Assembly: GCA_002239045.1 (NCBI GenBank)
Contig: MPNN01000004.1
Coordinates: 1 to 64,000, forward strand
Reading direction: 5' to 3'
DNA from: SAR202 cluster bacterium bin127
Lineage (GTDB): Bacteria > Chloroflexota > Dehalococcoidia > Lucifugimonadales > Lucifugimonadaceae
DNA: 64,000 nucleotides
A model generated the notes under the pieces. It was not told the DNA's origin and made no database searches. It saw nothing but the letters and a program-made list of their open reading frames with translations. This document shows positions 16,674-26,414 of this stretch, piece by piece (the stretch's first letter is position 1; every line of letters begins with the position of its first letter). Both the position numbers and the translations under genes were made by a program.

Positions 16674-17555
16674 TTAACCTCTCGCTCGCGCTACGGCTTG
16701 ATTGATCATTCTTCGGGTCAGGACCGCAGAGAGATGCTTTCGTTGGTCGATCGTGCCGCGCATGTCCGCTATCGGACTGGCAGCATCACCGGCGGCCTTT
16801 GCGGCTGCCTCGATCACGTCATCGCTAACAGCATTGCCGACCAGTGCGGCCTCAGCTGCCGGCACGACTAGCGGAACCGGCGCGACCGCGGCGAGGGCCA
16901 CACGTGCGGCTTCGAACGTGCTGCCATCCGCGCTGAGTTTGACAGATACGCCAGAACCGGCGACGGCGATGTCCATTTCATTGCGAGGAATGAACCGCTC
17001 GTAGGCGGCGCCGAAGTTGTCGCCTGGGTTAGGGAGAACGATGCTCACCAAGATCTCACCGCGTCCAAGGACGTTGCTGCCCGGTCCCGTGCAAAAATCT
17101 TCGACCTTAACGTCGCGGTGGTTGTCGTCGCCGCCCGGCCCTGCGATGTGGCACACGGCGTTGTAAGCGATCAAAGGGCAGATGCCGTCCGCACTCGGAG
17201 ATGAGTTGCAGAGGTTGCCGCCCAAGGCCGCTCGCGACTGGATCTGGATCCCGCCGATCATCTCGACCGCGTCGATAATGCCCGGGAAGTTGTCCCGTAT
17301 CTTCTGATCTTCGTAGATCTGGTAACACGGAACGGCAGCGCCGATCGCGACGCTCCCATCCGGGTAGTGGCTGATCTCCGTCAACTCAGGGATGTTCTTG
17401 ACATCGACGATCGCGTCGAGGTCCCATCGGTTGGCCCTTGCTTGGACCAGTACGTCAGTCCCACCTGCGATCGGGCGCGCTCGGTCACCATGCTTATCTA
17501 GCAATGCGACTGCTGCGTCGATAGTTGTGGGCGCCTCATATGCAAATGGATGCAA
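16674..17555 (-). CDS. molybdenum hydroxylase FAD subunit
   Basis: The 293-residue medium subunit binds FAD and delivers electrons to the acceptor. Recognisable parts are the N-terminal AYEAPTTIDAAVALLDKHGDRARPIAGGTDVLVQ with the FAD-pyrophosphate loop AGGTDV. The second FAD motif is ALGGNLCNSSPSADGICPLIA (the usual GGNxxxxxPxxD). The C-terminal CO-dehydrogenase flavoprotein domain ends DMRGTIDQRKHLSAVLTRR. The start is TTG (complement of CAA at 17553-17555), preceded by AAAGGAG 8-9 nt away, a strong Shine-Dalgarno that settles the choice. It is first in the three-gene operon. Confidence 0.94.
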   Translation of the reverse strand: MHPFAYEAPTTIDAAVALLDKHGDRARPIAGGTDVLVQARANRWDLDAIVDVKNIPELTEISHYPDGSVAIGAAVPCYQIYEDQKIRDNFPGIIDAVEMIGGIQIQSRAALGGNLCNSSPSADGICPLIAYNAVCHIAGPGGDDNHRDVKVEDFCTGPGSNVLGRGEILVSIVLPNPGDNFGAAYERFIPRNEMDIAVAGSGVSVKLSADGSTFEAARVALAAVAPVPLVVPAAEAALVGNAVSDDVIEAAAKAAGDAASPIADMRGTIDQRKHLSAVLTRRMINQAVARARG

Positions 17556-17769
17556 AAGCCCGCTCCTTTAGACTGTCTTGCCTAACAGCTCATCCCGCCG
17601 AGTCGAACACTCAGGACGGAACAACGCCGATTTTCTCGCATATGAGTTTAAGCGACATTGCACCCAACTGCAAAACGGATTGAGAAAGTTGGGGCGTTGA
17701 ATCGGATCCGGATTCCGTGATTTACCTACATTGCTGTCCGCACCATCCCCCAACTCCACACCGTCATTC

Positions 17770-17815
17770 CACCGGCGACACGCCGTCATCCCCGCGAACG
17801 CGGGAATCCAGAAAA
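17770..17815. repeat. REP-like repeats between two minus-strand operons
   Basis: CGTCATTCCACCGGCG, then GCCGTCATCCCCGCGAACGCGGGAATCC, which contains the CCCGCGAACGCGGG palindrome. They lie just beyond the 3' end of the MFS gene. The stretch 17556-17831 otherwise holds no gene that I can support. Confidence 0.7.
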
Positions 17816-17831
17816 AAACAATACACACCGT

Positions 17832-19112
17832 CTACAACCGCCGCAACGCCACTCGCCACACAACCACCGTCGCCACGATCGCCATTACCCCGGCGACGAT
17901 AAACGCGAACGGTGCTCCCCACAACTGCGCCAGGGTGCCCATAAACAACGCTCCCACCGCCTGCGCGCCCCACGTAAAGTTCATCAGACTCATGACGCGT
18001 CCTCTGAAGGTATCTGAAGTAAGCGTCTGGACAACCGTCGTGCTCATCGTTCCTTTGACTACCGATAGCCCGCCAACCAGCCCGGCGATCGCGAGTGCGT
18101 ACAACAGAAGGTCGACCACGCCGAACGCAATGTAACAGATACCAACCGAGACGCCGCCGAGCGCGAGGTACAACGGCGGCTTCGACCGCGTGCCGATGAA
18201 CGTGATGGCGAATGTGCCGACCAACCCGCCGATGCCAATCGCGAGGAGCAGCCTGCCATAGGTCGCGGTATCGCCGTTATACACCTCCTGCGTAACCACC
18301 GGCAACAGCGTCTCCAGCGGGGTCGCCACGATCCCGATAATCACGCCGTAACCGATGATGGCAGCGATGGCCGATTCGCGTCGAACAAACTTGATACCTT
18401 CGATCATGTCGCGGACGCGGGCACGCACTTTATCCGCGAGTGCATCAGATTGGTTCGTACCGACAACCGAATCTCGTCCCGTTTCGGTTACGGTCACCCG
18501 ATCTTCACCTCTTCCGGCGAAGTGCGGCTCATGATCCATCCTCAACAATGTTAGTACCGTCAAAACATAAGACGCCGAAACGATGAAAAATAAACCCTCC
18601 ATACCAACAGACGACACGAGCGGGTGGAACAGCGAAGGACCCAAAATCGCAGCACCTCCAAAGACGACGGAGTAAAGGGCGATGGCGCTGGGCAGTTGTT
18701 CTCTTGGCACCAGCGATGCGACCATTGCGCCGCGCGTCGGGATGTCGAATGCGAGCATCACGCCGGTCACTGCCGAGATAGCCAACAGGTGCCATGCTTC
18801 GATGGTGTCGGTGGCAATCAAAACGGCCGTCACGAAACCTGCGACGGCGAAAAGGAGGCGAGTGAAGCGGAGCAATCTGAGTCGGTTTACGGTGTCGGCG
18901 ACAACGCCTCCCCAAACCGAGAAGATCATCACTGGCGCCATAGTCGCCGCTGTAACCGACCCGAGAAGGATCTCGGAATCAGACAACGTCCGCATCAACC
19001 ACAGCCGACCATAGACGAGCGTCCACATTCCGATGTTTGAGAATGCCGCGGCAATCCAAAACAGCCGGTACTCACGATAGCCGAAGACGGCGAATCCGGT
19101 GCGTCTCAGCAC
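17832..19112 (-). CDS. MFS exporter
   Basis: A 426-residue major facilitator with about 12 hydrophobic segments, resembling the EntS/MFS_3 exporter group. The N-terminus is FAVFGYREYRLFWIAAAFSNIGMWTLVYGRLWLM. The inter-helix loop carries GGVVADTVNRLRLLRFTR, the motif A region of MFS proteins. A hydrophilic central loop sits at about residues 195-235. It overlaps the end of the Gfo/Idh/MocA gene by 7 bp, so the two are translated together. The exporter may handle a metabolite linked to that oxidoreductase; the substrate is unknown. Confidence 0.88.
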   Translation of the reverse strand: MLRRTGFAVFGYREYRLFWIAAAFSNIGMWTLVYGRLWLMRTLSDSEILLGSVTAATMAPVMIFSVWGGVVADTVNRLRLLRFTRLLFAVAGFVTAVLIATDTIEAWHLLAISAVTGVMLAFDIPTRGAMVASLVPREQLPSAIALYSVVFGGAAILGPSLFHPLVSSVGMEGLFFIVSASYVLTVLTLLRMDHEPHFAGRGEDRVTVTETGRDSVVGTNQSDALADKVRARVRDMIEGIKFVRRESAIAAIIGYGVIIGIVATPLETLLPVVTQEVYNGDTATYGRLLLAIGIGGLVGTFAITFIGTRSKPPLYLALGGVSVGICYIAFGVVDLLLYALAIAGLVGGLSVVKGTMSTTVVQTLTSDTFRGRVMSLMNFTWGAQAVGALFMGTLAQLWGAPFAFIVAGVMAIVATVVVWRVALRRL

Positions 19113-20398
19113 TCCGCTATACCGGCGGCAAGATCGATCTCTTCTTGGAAACGCCGCACTTTGCCGTCGACGACGTCATCAACAAGAACCGCTTGGTTAG
19201 CTTCACCCGATTCCATCACGCCATAAGCGAGTGCAAGCGCCGCCATCCCTTCAACACTGCCCACCTCCGGCGACCTGCCATCAGCGATTGCTCGGGCAAA
19301 GTCCATGTATTCGAGCGCAATAATCTTGGCGTCGATCTGCCTGAAATCCATCTCGTAGGAAGACATTCGGTTCTCTCCGTCCCAGAGCGTCGACGTTATT
19401 TCGTCGAGTTCAAATTCAGGCACCAGATCAAGCAATCCGTCACCCTCAATCACGGTGCCATCGCCCAAGACGATTCGTGGACTCGAACCTCTGCGGCTCG
19501 GTGGTCGGTACAGCGTGCCTTCGCTTCCGACGACGACCGAATCGCCGAGATCGTAACCGTGGGATGCATCGGTGATTACCAACTGCCCGACAGCTCCCGA
19601 CTTGAAGCGAATCGAGGCGAATGCAGTATCAACGGCATCCTGTTCGATGGTATCTCCGACGTCCTCGCCTCCCGCTTCCCTACGATGCGCGTACAAGGCA
19701 GCCAGACCTGGCGCCTGGTCAGACATCGGGCGTAGCGAGCGTCGTCGGTCGTTGACATCGGTTTCGGCAAATACTCGTTCAGCGGGACCCATCAAATACA
19801 GGAGCAAATCCGCATTGTGCACACCAGCGTCTAAGACAACACCACCGGCTTGGTCCTTCTTGGCGCGCCATACGGTGCTGTGCATCACGCCGCGATTGGC
19901 GCTACCGATTCCGAAATCGAGCGCGAAATAAGGCCTACCGATGGCACCAGCATCGATCAAGGCCTTTGCCAAGCGGTTCATCGGATCGCGGCGGAAGTTC
20001 TCAGAGATTGAAAGCACCTGACCCGTGGACTTCTCAGCCGACTGCATCGATCGGCAAGCAGTCAGAGTCAACCCCATCGGTTTCTCGACCATCACGTGTA
20101 AACCCGAGCGCATAGCCTCAATCGCCAACGTGTGATGCGCCGGTGTGCTGGTTACGATGTCGACGGCATCAAGGCGGATATTGGAAGCATCCGCTGCTTC
20201 CGCAAGCCCGGTAAATGGTTGCGGAGATTCCGGGGTCGAGTCGGAGATGACCTGAGCCACCGCTTCGGCGGAATCGAGGTGCGGGTCACACACCGCGACA
20301 ACCTTGACATCGTCAAAGTACCTCCGGAGTTCGATGTAACCAGTTGCATGGCGCATCCCCATGCCGCCCGCTCCGACTAGTGCGATGTTGAGAGTCAT
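19106..20398 (-). CDS. Gfo/Idh/MocA-family oxidoreductase
   Basis: A roughly 430-residue NAD(P)-dependent sugar or inositol dehydrogenase-like protein. The Rossmann motif is IALVGAGGMGMRHATGY (residues 5-21). The family EKP motif is in VMVEKPMGLT (about residue 104). A C-terminal substrate-binding domain follows (GVHNADLLLYLMGPAERVFAETDVNDRRR). The start at 20398 was chosen over the upstream ATG because MTLNIALVG matches the family N-terminus. The C-terminal part is longer than usual. It is coupled to the MFS gene. The upstream flank 20399-20460 carries a REP-like repeat. Confidence 0.88.
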   Translation of the reverse strand: MTLNIALVGAGGMGMRHATGYIELRRYFDDVKVVAVCDPHLDSAEAVAQVISDSTPESPQPFTGLAEAADASNIRLDAVDIVTSTPAHHTLAIEAMRSGLHVMVEKPMGLTLTACRSMQSAEKSTGQVLSISENFRRDPMNRLAKALIDAGAIGRPYFALDFGIGSANRGVMHSTVWRAKKDQAGGVVLDAGVHNADLLLYLMGPAERVFAETDVNDRRRSLRPMSDQAPGLAALYAHRREAGGEDVGDTIEQDAVDTAFASIRFKSGAVGQLVITDASHGYDLGDSVVVGSEGTLYRPPSRRGSSPRIVLGDGTVIEGDGLLDLVPEFELDEITSTLWDGENRMSSYEMDFRQIDAKIIALEYMDFARAIADGRSPEVGSVEGMAALALAYGVMESGEANQAVLVDDVVDGKVRRFQEEIDLAAGIAEC

Positions 20399-20751
20399 CT
20401 CTGTGTTCTTCCGATCAATGCAAAACTCCGTCATTCCCGCGGGCGGAAAGTCCATCCAGTAACCCGTGCAATCGGGATCCCCGGCAAGCGCGACAAGTTG
20501 CTACTTCCGACGACTGCGCATGGAATTGAAACTGGGACACCCCGTAGGTTTTCGCTTCTCAACTCATTGTTAACAGTTTCGTCACATACACGAAACCACC
20601 GCGTAACGATTCTCTCTTACTTTTAAGTCTTTGAAACACGCAGAGTACATGATCTCCTCACTTCCGGCGACACTGCAAAATACCGCAACCCACTGCCCCC
20701 AACCTGCCCATCCCGGGCGTCCCGATGCCGGATGGTCTTGAGCGATGGTGA

Positions 20752-21087
20752 ATCGGGCAATGCGCCGGAGTGTTGTTGGGAATCTGTGACGCCAAAGACA
20801 TCTACATCAACTCTTCAATTTGGTACGAGCTCAACCACATAATTTTGAGCGCCGGAGTCCGAGCCATTGGATTCGACCGCCTGTCCAAAGCGGTCTATGC
20901 ATCTGGTGGACACTCGGTCCCTTCCGACAAGCTCGTTCTAGCGACCGGCAGTCTGCCGTTCATGCCTCCGATCGGCGGACTGCACTCGGACGACGGCGCG
21001 CTCCTACCAGGTATTTTCGCTTCTCGCGCCTCAGATGACTCCGTCCGAATGATGAGGCGCGGGCGGAGTTGGGGGTTGGCTGTGTGA
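20752..21087 (+). pseudogene. NirB-like FAD/NAD oxidoreductase fragment
   Basis: A plus-strand fragment reads VLLGICDAKDIYINSSIWYELN, then ILSAGVRAIGFDRLSKAVYASGG and SDKLVLATGSLPFMPPIGG. This matches the segment of the nitrite reductase large-subunit/rubredoxin reductase flavoprotein family that ends in the conserved YDKLVLATGS motif. The N-terminal GxGxxG and everything after the ATGS region are missing, and an in-frame TGA lies at 20749. It is a remnant of a lost gene. The surrounding gap 20399-21105 holds nothing else that I recognise apart from a REP-like repeat near 20431. Confidence 0.6.
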
Positions 21088-21105
21088 TCTGGGGTTTCCG
21101 GGGGA

Positions 21106-22619
21106 TTATTGGTATTCGGTGTTGGTTGTTGGGGTTACTACGACCGCTTCGCAGTCCTTAAGCCCAAGGCTGCCAAGATCGTTTTCGTCGACGTCCCGGA
21201 GTGCGAGAGGGATGCATCCGGTCAGTTGGTTTTCGGCTAGCCGCAGATACTCCAGCCCGTCCAGCCGCGCCAACTCTTGCGGAATCGCGCCGGTCAAGTC
21301 TTTGGACGTCAGATTCAGTTCGGTTACCCGGCTTGGAGATCCCTGCACCCTCACCCCGTCCCAGTCGGAGATTGGAACGTCCACGCTCCAGTTAAGCGAA
21401 GCCGTGCCTCTCAGCGCGTCCTTGGCGGCGAGCAGGTTGATGCAGTCGCGCATCAGGCCGGGATTGTCGGCCTGATCGGGCACAGCGAGGCCGCAGGGAG
21501 GCGGGGGCTGGACAGGTGCGGGGGTGCCGGGGGCGTAGGCGCCGACCTCGGTGTAGTAATCACGCAGCTGGTTGACGTCGGTGATCAGCATCGGCAGGGG
21601 GGGGGGGGGGGCGGGACGGGCCCCCCCCCCCGGCGGGCGGGGCGGCGGGGGGCGTGGGCGCCGACCTCGGTGTAGTAATCGCGCAGCTGGTTGACGTCGG
21701 TGATCAGCATCGGCAGGTCGGCGTCAGCGCCGATACGTCCGCCATACTCGGTGACGCGCGCTTGGTTCGCCGTCGTCACCGCTTGTGTGAAGGCAGGCAG
21801 ATCCATGTCGAGCACCGAAAGGTAGGTCTGGTATTCGTCCGGCTTCGCGCCTCTCCAGTCGTCTCTCTGCGGATGCACCACAACGACCGTGTCGTTCTCC
21901 TGGCGTTGCACGTCCCAGAATCCCATTAACCGCCACGCTATAGATGAGAGATCGGCCGGCGGTCCGAGAAACATGACTTGTTCCCTGCCCGGAAAGAAGT
22001 CATCTATTGGCGCTTCGAATTGCAGTCTGACCTGTTCGATTATCTCTTCTTCAGTTTGACGCTCCTTCGAGTAGAGCGCAAATTCACCGTCGAAGTAAGT
22101 GTATTTGAACAACATAGCGGTAATGCTGGACGGTCCGCCACCGAGGACGTAGGAGTTTACGCGAACATCTGCGTAGCATTTGAATCCACGAGAATTGGCG
22201 GTGTACTCAAATTCATCCTGCAGATACTGGGGTGGGCGGAATCGGTCACCGGCGGAGCAACGCACTGTACCGGGGAGATAAGTACCACGCAGCACGAGGT
22301 GGGTCACCCAGCCCGGGAGCGGAGGATCGTCGTCTAGCATCTCGCGGATACTCGCGGGTTCAACGCCCAACAGAGGGAGCGAATTAGCTGCACCCATCTC
22401 AAACGGCGGCGCGTCTGGTTCGCATGGGTCGACAGCGGTCCCCGAAACTGGCGTGCAGGGGGTAATCTCTTGGGTCAGGTAGCCGGTTGCGGTCGGAGCA
22501 GCTGGAATGTACGTAGGAACGGAGGTCCGTGAGGGTGTCGGTTGGCTGCCCGTGCAAGAAAGGGTCGCGAGCGCGAGAGTTCCGAGGAACACTGCGGATA
22601 TGACGGTACGGGAAAGCAT
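21106..22619 (-). pseudogene. LRR lipoprotein split by a duplication with G/C tracts
   Basis: The reading starts at ATG 22619 with a lipoprotein signal (MLSRTVISAVFLGTLALATLSC). A domain of about 270 residues and then LPMLITDVNQLRDYYTEVGA follow. At 21597-21660 the frame is lost in a G15, C11 and G/C-rich stretch, after which the same 58-bp segment is repeated and the correct frame resumes. It then reads a Pro-rich linker, the cap CGLAVPDQADNPGLMRDCINLLAAKD, and about three LRRs, ending TNTEYQ. The offset between copies is 119 bp, not a multiple of three. It is either a broken or phase-variable gene, or an assembly fault. It is last of five tandem lipoprotein genes. Confidence 0.8.
21541..21720. 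repeat. 119-bp-offset duplication with G15 and C11 tracts
   Basis: Positions 21541-21598 and 21660-21717 are the same 58 bp with one difference (CAC/CGC). Between them lie 15 G (21597-21611), a short G/C stretch, 11 C (21621-21631) and a G-rich run that looks like a degraded copy of the sequence left of 21541. Confidence 0.85.
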
Positions 22620-22630
22620 GCTTGGGAACC

Positions 22631-24193
22631 TCAGTGCGGCAGGTGGTTCGCGATCGCGCGGATGTTGCCGTTTATGCGGGCGCCTCTTCGCACACGCACC
22701 ATCAACTGATCCCCGTCGTGCCAGGGCTGCGATGCCACGGACCAGCTCAGCGTGTCGTTCGCGGCGTCGACCGTCGCATCGTCCGTGTGCAGGGACAGCG
22801 ACACGGTGCCGTCCAGCTCGATGAAATCCACGACGTGCCCCGCGAGCGCGTCGTCCGAAGAGAGTTCGAACTTGACCTTGCCCGACTCCCACTCGATCCG
22901 CTCAATCGTCGCCGCCGCGCCGTCGGTGTCCGTGAACGACGCCGGATTCAGAACCCCGTTCGTGTCGTCCGCCGCCACCGCCGCTCCGTCGGCGACGGGA
23001 TCGAAGAACGTCTCATGAAGCGTGCCGTCAGGGGCTTCGACGGGGATCGTCCAGTCGTGGCGGTACGTATACCCCTGGCACGGAACAAAATGCGCATCCC
23101 GGAGATTGTAGTCGGTAGTGTAGGTACCTGCGGGAAGCGGGCGTGCCGACACTACGCGATAAGCGAATTCGAACAAGTCCCGGTTCCCGTCGGCTCCGGA
23201 GAAGTCGGACGGGACCGCGTCGCCGAACTCGACGTTGAATAGGTCGGCGTCTGTCCCCTCGAGCCAGACTTGAAGGCGAATGTTGCTGAGGTCCGTATAG
23301 GCGATGGCTTCGTGCACCACGCTCGAGGCGCCGAGACCCGATGCCAACTTTACGTCCGGGGTCGGAAAAAAAAGAACTTCGTCTCCGGTCGATATCCGGT
23401 ATTGATCTTGCCCCTCGTAACGATACGTGCGCTCTAGGCATTCTCTGTACTGCTCTGAGCCGTCGCCGGCATCGAGTCTGGCAGTTACCGCTGCGATCCG
23501 CGCCTTCAGCTCGCCGAGCGTAACCATCGGCCCGGTCCCGGAATCTGGCGGCACATCCAAGAGGAAGCGCTGCTGGTCGCCACTGGGTTGAGACGGCGCG
23601 CCCATTGACGCCGCGGCGGGCAGCCACAGCTTGTTGCCGCGGCTGCCTAGGCTGTAGTAGTCGTCGGAAACGCCCCCGACGAGGTGTACCCCTGAGAAGA
23701 AGAAGCGGTCAGCCTGCTGCGTGCTCGGAAGGTAAGTCGCTGAGTGTTGCAGGAACACGATCGCATTCCGGTTGTCCCATAGGGCGGCACGCTCCGCGGC
23801 GATTGCTGGCAAAGCATCTTCTGCCTCCTGCTGTGTGTCGAAAGATTCTGCGGCCCATACCGCTACGATGTCGTTGGCGCCGTTACCTTTGAGGTACTCG
23901 AGAACGGTGAACCCGAACTCCAAGAGTGCTATATGCTTCATCCCTTGGTAAGTAGAGCCAGACTCTGTCGTCGAGGAAACCGAGTCGAGCCGTACCCGGA
24001 CGATCGTCGGTGACGCGAGAATCCTCTCTTCGAGTGAAGTGTCGCCAAGATATGCAGGTGGTCGCGCGTCCACCGCCAAAGTCGACACGCTGCCGGCCTC
24101 GCTCGTTTCGGTTGTCCGCCCATCGCTGAAGAGGCCGCACGCCATCAAGCCGGCAACCAAAGGAATAAGCATCATCGTTCGGATCATATTCAT
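22631..24193 (-). CDS. secreted lipoprotein of the tandem cluster (type A, copy 3)
   Basis: A 520-residue lipoprotein. The signal ends in the lipobox GLMACG and continues LFSDGRTTETSEAG. Residues about 60-190 form a module with EYLKGNGANDIVAVWAAE and later DNRNAIVFLQHSATYLPSTQQADR. A middle region has the paired motif LWLEGTDADLF-like VWLEGTDADLFNVEF. The last 110 residues form a beta-rich module (FFDPVADGAAVAAD, LSSDDALAGHVVDFIELDG, ATVDAANDTLSWSV, QPWHDGDQLMVRVR) that is nearly identical in two neighbours. Its start overlaps the stop of the upstream LRR lipoprotein by 4 bp. I do not recognise a named family. Surface binding is the likely role by inference. Confidence 0.82.
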   Translation of the reverse strand: MNMIRTMMLIPLVAGLMACGLFSDGRTTETSEAGSVSTLAVDARPPAYLGDTSLEERILASPTIVRVRLDSVSSTTESGSTYQGMKHIALLEFGFTVLEYLKGNGANDIVAVWAAESFDTQQEAEDALPAIAAERAALWDNRNAIVFLQHSATYLPSTQQADRFFFSGVHLVGGVSDDYYSLGSRGNKLWLPAAASMGAPSQPSGDQQRFLLDVPPDSGTGPMVTLGELKARIAAVTARLDAGDGSEQYRECLERTYRYEGQDQYRISTGDEVLFFPTPDVKLASGLGASSVVHEAIAYTDLSNIRLQVWLEGTDADLFNVEFGDAVPSDFSGADGNRDLFEFAYRVVSARPLPAGTYTTDYNLRDAHFVPCQGYTYRHDWTIPVEAPDGTLHETFFDPVADGAAVAADDTNGVLNPASFTDTDGAAATIERIEWESGKVKFELSSDDALAGHVVDFIELDGTVSLSLHTDDATVDAANDTLSWSVASQPWHDGDQLMVRVRRGARINGNIRAIANHLPH

Positions 24194-26349
24194 TCCTCAC
24201 ACGGCCCAGTTCGCAACTCGATCACCTCGGCTGCCACGCCAAAATCTCTGAGATACGTCTCGCCGTCACCGTACGGCAAGATTCTGACGTACACCAAATC
24301 ATCGCATCCATCCAATTCGTCATACCTGATGCGGTAACCCTGATCCTCCGTATCGCTACCCACATACGCCCTATCCGTCTCTCCGCTACCGTCTAGACGA
24401 TAAACATAGACGTCGTAATGGTCGACACCATCCAACGGATCCCAAACGATCGTCCAACCCTCAGAGTCATCGAGAACCTTTACATTCGAAGGCGCAGGTG
24501 GCACTGTAGTCCTGTCCCCATCTACGATGACCCTGAACCTGTTCGGCTCGGGGTACCCTTGCCCGCAATTGACGTAGTCCTCCCTCTGATTCTCGGCGTG
24601 CAGATAGAACTGGTACTCGCCTCCTGGAAGGTCTTCAACCGCCTTGATGACATAACCGGAAACGGTCTGACGCCATTGCTCCACAAATGGTTGGGGGTGT
24701 ACGTACCAGATCGCCAAGCGATGTCCGATCCCACCACTGGAAGCCCTCCACTCGTTGGCAATCTTCTCAAATTCCGAGTGATACGAGACCTCGAACAGGT
24801 CGGCATCTCTGCCCCCCAACCACAATCGGAATTCGCTGAAGTATCCCTCATAGTCCGAGTAACTCCACACCGTGTCGCCGGCGCGTACCGGCGCACGCTC
24901 ACCGTCGAAATTGATGTCGTGGTCACGGTAGTACTCATACAGCCACTCAGTACCTCTATAGCGCCAAGGGTCTCTGCCCCTGGACTCGTACTTGTAGGAA
25001 ACACAGTTTCGCCATCTTTGGTCGTCCCGACTCCCGTACTCTTCGACGACGCTGGACACCCTTTCCCTAGCCTCGCCAATGCCGATCCACTCCTCCCGAG
25101 TCGCGTCGTAGAACATCCCGTCCTCGCCGACGATCCAAGTGCCGTGATCCCACTGAGACCCGGCGATGATCGTATCCGCGTACCCAAGACGATAAACACC
25201 CGATTCGCCCGTGAAACTCAGCAGCGCGATCCCCTGCTGCGACTCGACTAAACCGCCGAAACCTAGCGGGTATCCCGTCTTGGCACACACCCCTTCCTCC
25301 TCGGTGTTGAACACGCTCTGGCCTTCAATCAACACCGTAATCTCGTCGGCCCCGCTCCCCTTCAGATACTCGTCTACCCTAAGCCGCGTCTCGATAATCA
25401 AGGTGCGCTCAAAGCCTTCGTAGATGGAAGGACGCGAGAGTTTGGACTTCACACTTTCGACGACGACCACCTTGGTCTCGACGCCGAGAACTTCACCGAG
25501 GACGACCAGATCGTTCTCCAACACACGCTGCTCCAGCACACCCGAACCGATCTCTGGTTCTGGGCTCATCCAAATCGTGTTTCCGCCGACATGCCTGATG
25601 TCGTAGCGATCGAGACACTCGTCATCGTCGGACCGATCGATCACTTCGACCCGCTGCCCGACTTCGGGCAGCGGGTCGCAGACGGATAGCCCGGCGTCGT
25701 AGCGGTCGCTCGTCCTCACGTTGCGAAGAGGGCGCGGGATGCAATCCAATTGGTTGCTGGCCAGCTGCAACTGCCAAAGATCGACCAGACCAATCAATGC
25801 TGCCGGAACCTCGCCGGTGAGCTGATTGTCGTTGAGCATCAGGCTTCTAAGATTGACCAGGCCGCCCAACTCCGCAGGAACCTCGCCAGTCAGCATATTG
25901 TCGTCGAGCCTCAGATGCTCCAGGGCATCGAGCCGTGCCAGATCCGGCGGTATGATGCCGGAGAGGTTGGTGGATGAAAGAATCAGTCCGGTGACCCGAC
26001 CGGGAGACCCTTGCACCCATATGCCGTCCCAGTCGGAGATCGGAGTATCCACGCTCCAGTTCAGCGTCGCAGTGCCTCGGAGGGTGTCCTTGGCGGCCAG
26101 CAGCGCGAAGCAGTCGTGTATCAGGCCGGGGTTGTTGGCCTGTTCGGGCACCGCGAGACCGCACGACGGAGGTGTCGGGTCGGTCGACGGGGATGTGGAG
26201 TACGGAGTGGGTGTCTGTGCGGACTCGGAGGTTGTTGTCGGCGCTGTAGCCGGGTCTCGCGCGGGGGTCGGTTGGCTACCGGTGCAGACAACGGACGCGA
26301 GCGTTAGAGCGCTGAGTAACACGACGGATATGACGATACGGGAAAGCAT
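24190..26349 (-). CDS. LRR lipoprotein with EYLKG module and fibronectin-like domain (type B)
   Basis: A 719-residue lipoprotein starting at ATG 26349 (MLSRIVISVVLLSALTLASVVC; C is the lipidated residue). A Thr/Pro/Ser-rich spacer follows, then the cap CGLAVPEQANNPGLIHDCFALLAAKD. About four LRRs follow (LTGEVPAELGGLVNLRSLMLNDNQ and relatives), closed by a Cys pair. A module shared with the type A genes comes next (TRLRVDEYLKGSGADEITVLIEGQ). A C-terminal fibronectin type III-like domain (PPAPSNVKVLDDSEGWTIVWDPLDGVDHYDVYVY) ends the protein. The same shadow frame upstream makes it look 91 codons longer, but the lipoprotein signal fixes the start. It is the fourth-transcribed position's upstream partner, overlapping the next gene by 4 bp. 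Confidence 0.85.
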   Translation of the reverse strand: MLSRIVISVVLLSALTLASVVCTGSQPTPARDPATAPTTTSESAQTPTPYSTSPSTDPTPPSCGLAVPEQANNPGLIHDCFALLAAKDTLRGTATLNWSVDTPISDWDGIWVQGSPGRVTGLILSSTNLSGIIPPDLARLDALEHLRLDDNMLTGEVPAELGGLVNLRSLMLNDNQLTGEVPAALIGLVDLWQLQLASNQLDCIPRPLRNVRTSDRYDAGLSVCDPLPEVGQRVEVIDRSDDDECLDRYDIRHVGGNTIWMSPEPEIGSGVLEQRVLENDLVVLGEVLGVETKVVVVESVKSKLSRPSIYEGFERTLIIETRLRVDEYLKGSGADEITVLIEGQSVFNTEEEGVCAKTGYPLGFGGLVESQQGIALLSFTGESGVYRLGYADTIIAGSQWDHGTWIVGEDGMFYDATREEWIGIGEARERVSSVVEEYGSRDDQRWRNCVSYKYESRGRDPWRYRGTEWLYEYYRDHDINFDGERAPVRAGDTVWSYSDYEGYFSEFRLWLGGRDADLFEVSYHSEFEKIANEWRASSGGIGHRLAIWYVHPQPFVEQWRQTVSGYVIKAVEDLPGGEYQFYLHAENQREDYVNCGQGYPEPNRFRVIVDGDRTTVPPAPSNVKVLDDSEGWTIVWDPLDGVDHYDVYVYRLDGSGETDRAYVGSDTEDQGYRIRYDELDGCDDLVYVRILPYGDGETYLRDFGVAAEVIELRTGPCEE

Positions 26350-26414
26350 GCTTGGGATCCTCATCGCGACAGGTGGTTTGCCATCACGCAGATGTTGTCG
26401 TTTATACGGGTGCC

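Noticed and set aside
13773-17555. Form I CO dehydrogenase
   Set aside because: The diagnostic Cys loop AYxCSFR is absent; the loop reads AYRAPG.
22620-22892. N-terminal extension MGVGQGQVRTLFG... of the LRR lipoprotein (also at 26350-26622)
   Set aside because: Both extensions are the same alternate-frame reading of the neighbouring type A gene's conserved 3' module. A lipoprotein signal at the internal Met is the true start.
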